Source of the DNA: Tolypothrix campylonemoides VB511288
GTDB taxonomy: Bacteria > Cyanobacteriota > Cyanobacteriia > Cyanobacteriales > Nostocaceae
Length of the DNA stretch: 64,000 nucleotides
Reading direction: 5' to 3'
NCBI GenBank assembly: GCA_000828075.3
Contig: JXCB02000001.1
Coordinates: 598,532 to 662,531 of the forward strand
The notes beneath the pieces were generated by a model that saw only the letters and a list, made by a program, of their open reading frames with translations, ran no database searches and was not told the origin of the DNA. Below are positions 62,479 through 64,000 of this stretch, piece by piece. Position 1 is the stretch's first letter. Each line of letters starts with the position of its first letter. Made by a program: the position numbers and the translations under genes.

Positions 62479-64000
62479 ATGTCCCTAACTGAAAATGTTC
62501 TTTCGCAATTACCAGGCGATGTTTTGGGAGGGTTGCGTCAAAGCGATCGCCTGCTAGCATCACTCAGAGAAGGTACCGCATCAGTACCAATGGTAGTGAA
62601 AGAAACTCAGGAACCTTTAGGTAGTGTAGATTGGGACGTTGTGATTTGCGGCGGGACATTAGGGATTTTACTTGGTTGCGCCTTGGCTGTGAAGGGAGTG
62701 CGAGTCGCGTTAATGGAACGGGGTATTTTGCGTGGGAGAGAACAAGAATGGAATATTTCCCGCAAAGAATTACAAGTTTTTTTGGAATTAAATTTACTGA
62801 GTGATGCAGAATTAGAGCAGGCGATCGCCACAAAATACAATCCTGCGAGAGTCAGCTTTTTTGGTGGTACAGAAGTTTGGGTAAGCGACGTTCTCAATAT
62901 CGGTGTCGATCCAGTTTATTTGCTGGAAACTTTAAAGCAGCGGTTTCTTGCATCTGGCGGAAAGTTGTTTGAAAACACTCCATTTACAGAAGCAGTTGTT
63001 CATCCTGATGGAGTGATGGTAAACCAATTCAAAACCAGATTGCTCATTGATGCAATGGGACATCTTTCTCCAATCACACGACAAGCACGTCAGGGAGAAA
63101 AACCAGATGCGCTTTGTTTAGTTGTGGGAACTTGCGCTCAAGGTTTTTCGGAAAACGATACAGGCGACTTATTGTTATCATTCGCACCCGTGCAAAACCA
63201 ATGCCAGTACTTTTGGGAAGCTTTTCCAGCAAGGGATGGCAGAACCACTTATATGTTTACTTACATCGATGCCAATCCACAACGCTTAAGTTTACAAGCT
63301 CTTTTCGAGGATTATCTGCGCTTGATGAGCGAATATCAAGGCGTGGAGTTAAACCAACTGACATTTAAACGAGCGCTGTTTGGGTTTTTTCCCTCGTATC
63401 GTCATCCCCTGAAAACACCTTGGAGTCGCATTTTACCCGTAGGAGATAGCAGCGGGAGTCAATCTCCCTTGAGTTTTGGTGGTTTTGGCGCGATGGTGCG
63501 TCACTTGCAGCGTTTAACATTTGGTGTTCACGAGGCGCTGCAAACAGATCAGTTATCTACAAAAGCACTCTTCCTACTGCAACCATATCAACCGAGTTTG
63601 GCTGTGACTTGGCTATTCCAAAGAGCAATGAGTGTTGATCTAAATCAAGAAATTGATCCAAATCAAATTAACCAACTGCTGTCTGCGGTGTTTCAACAAA
63701 TGCAACAACTCGGTGAACCTGTACTCAAACCATTTTTGCAAGATGTGGTGCAGTTTCCAGCACTAACGCAAACTCTGATAAAAACTGGCTTAACACATCC
63801 AGGATTAGTTGCCAAAGTGATTCCACAAGTTGGTTTAGGAACTTTACTGGATTGGATGGTGCATTACGGAAATTTAGGAATTTACTCTATTTTATTTTGG
63901 CTGAGTCAAATATTAGAACCGTGGATGAAAAATTTGCCTAGTGTACCTAAATACTATTGGAATCGCTTAGTTGACACTTGGAAGTACGGTTCTGGGAGTG
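62479..64000 (+). CDS. cruP: CruP-type lycopene-cyclase-family FAD protein, 3' truncated by window edge
   Basis: The frame is open from the ATG at 62479 (MSLTENVLSQLPGDVLGGL) to the end, 507 codons. It shows a Rossmann FAD-binding start (WDVVICGGTLGILLGCALAV), LMERGILRGREQEWNISRKE, FENTPFTEAVVHPDGV, LLIDAMGHLSP, and GDSSGSQSPLSFGGFGAMVR near codon 325. These are the marks of the CruA/CruP family; the WNISRKE and SPLSFGGFGAMVRHL segments point to CruP. CruA cyclises lycopene; CruP has been linked to carotenoid and oxidative-stress functions with weak or no cyclase activity. The protein probably acts at the thylakoid. The C-terminus lies outside the window. Confidence 0.85.
   Translation, partial: MSLTENVLSQLPGDVLGGLRQSDRLLASLREGTASVPMVVKETQEPLGSVDWDVVICGGTLGILLGCALAVKGVRVALMERGILRGREQEWNISRKELQVFLELNLLSDAELEQAIATKYNPARVSFFGGTEVWVSDVLNIGVDPVYLLETLKQRFLASGGKLFENTPFTEAVVHPDGVMVNQFKTRLLIDAMGHLSPITRQARQGEKPDALCLVVGTCAQGFSENDTGDLLLSFAPVQNQCQYFWEAFPARDGRTTYMFTYIDANPQRLSLQALFEDYLRLMSEYQGVELNQLTFKRALFGFFPSYRHPLKTPWSRILPVGDSSGSQSPLSFGGFGAMVRHLQRLTFGVHEALQTDQLSTKALFLLQPYQPSLAVTWLFQRAMSVDLNQEIDPNQINQLLSAVFQQMQQLGEPVLKPFLQDVVQFPALTQTLIKTGLTHPGLVAKVIPQVGLGTLLDWMVHYGNLGIYSILFWLSQILEPWMKNLPSVPKYYWNRLVDTWKYGSGS

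Noticed and set aside
1-64000. tRNA or rRNA genes
   Set aside because: No cloverleaf-compatible stretch with a TTCGAATCC-type T-arm and no rRNA sequence was recognised by eye; a covariance search would be decisive.

Overview
The window looks like a chromosome segment of a filamentous, probably heterocyst-forming (Nostocales-type) cyanobacterium. The grounds are frequent HIP1 octamers (GCGATCGC), GGGGATT and CCCCAGT heptamer tandem repeats, many GC-rich dispersed palindromes, a CAAD-domain protein, a CruP-type lycopene-cyclase-family protein, and typical cyanobacterial GlgA and HemC. No rRNA, tRNA or CRISPR array was recognised.

Layout. 0-8.2 kb: small stress or envelope proteins (a 5'-truncated stress protein, a BON lipoprotein, a CAAD protein, a hydrophilic protein), an HAD phosphatase, a Crp/Fnr regulator, a lone receiver protein, a metallophosphoesterase, a YegS/DagK-like lipid kinase and a Uma2 nuclease-like protein. 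8.2-15.4 kb: a six-gene minus-strand operon with RsbR, RsbS, RsbT and ATPase-PP2C phosphatase genes followed by two multidomain hybrid histidine kinases, i.e. a stressosome feeding two-component signalling. 16.5-24.8 kb: a complete NHLP-type peptide export operon (cyclic-nucleotide-binding-like protein, HlyD adaptor, C39 peptidase/ABC exporter, second ABC exporter). 24.9-32.9 kb: a dienelactone-hydrolase-like protein, a lidless Hsp70, and a Trypco2 plus CHAT/zinc-ribbon/DUF4062/STAND NTPase pair that looks like a conflict or defence system. 33-38 kb: a decayed ISKra4-like element, a ParA-like ATPase with a c-type-heme sensor, and a degenerate sensor kinase. 38.3-44.8 kb: a lanthipeptide locus with a class II LanM of the CCG zinc-site type, three amino-acid-identical tandem precursor genes, and an atypical subtilisin/sedolisin-like protease bracketed by transposase remnants. 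44.9-51.9 kb: two-component systems, an RMD1/DUF155 protein and an IS4 fragment. 52.6-64 kb: hemC, glgA, a polysaccharide export and glycosyltransferase cluster, and the start of a cruP-like gene.

How the parts may work together. The LanM locus has no exporter of its own, and the NHLP export operon 14 kb away has no convincing precursor. The exporter, whose C39 domain would cut after the Gly-Gly of the precursors, may therefore serve the lanthipeptides; this is inference. The stressosome operon, lone receiver, heme sensor, pseudokinase and three complete two-component proteins make 8-16 kb and 35-52 kb rich in sensory genes. Three of these loci share a roughly 100-bp intergenic element that I cannot assign to a known class.

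The most interesting points are the triplicated CCG-LanM lanthipeptide locus, the Trypco2-CHAT-STAND system beside a lidless Hsp70, the three-copy intergenic element, the pseudokinase with Tyr at the phosphoacceptor His position, and GC-rich palindromic repeats carried in frame inside several proteins.
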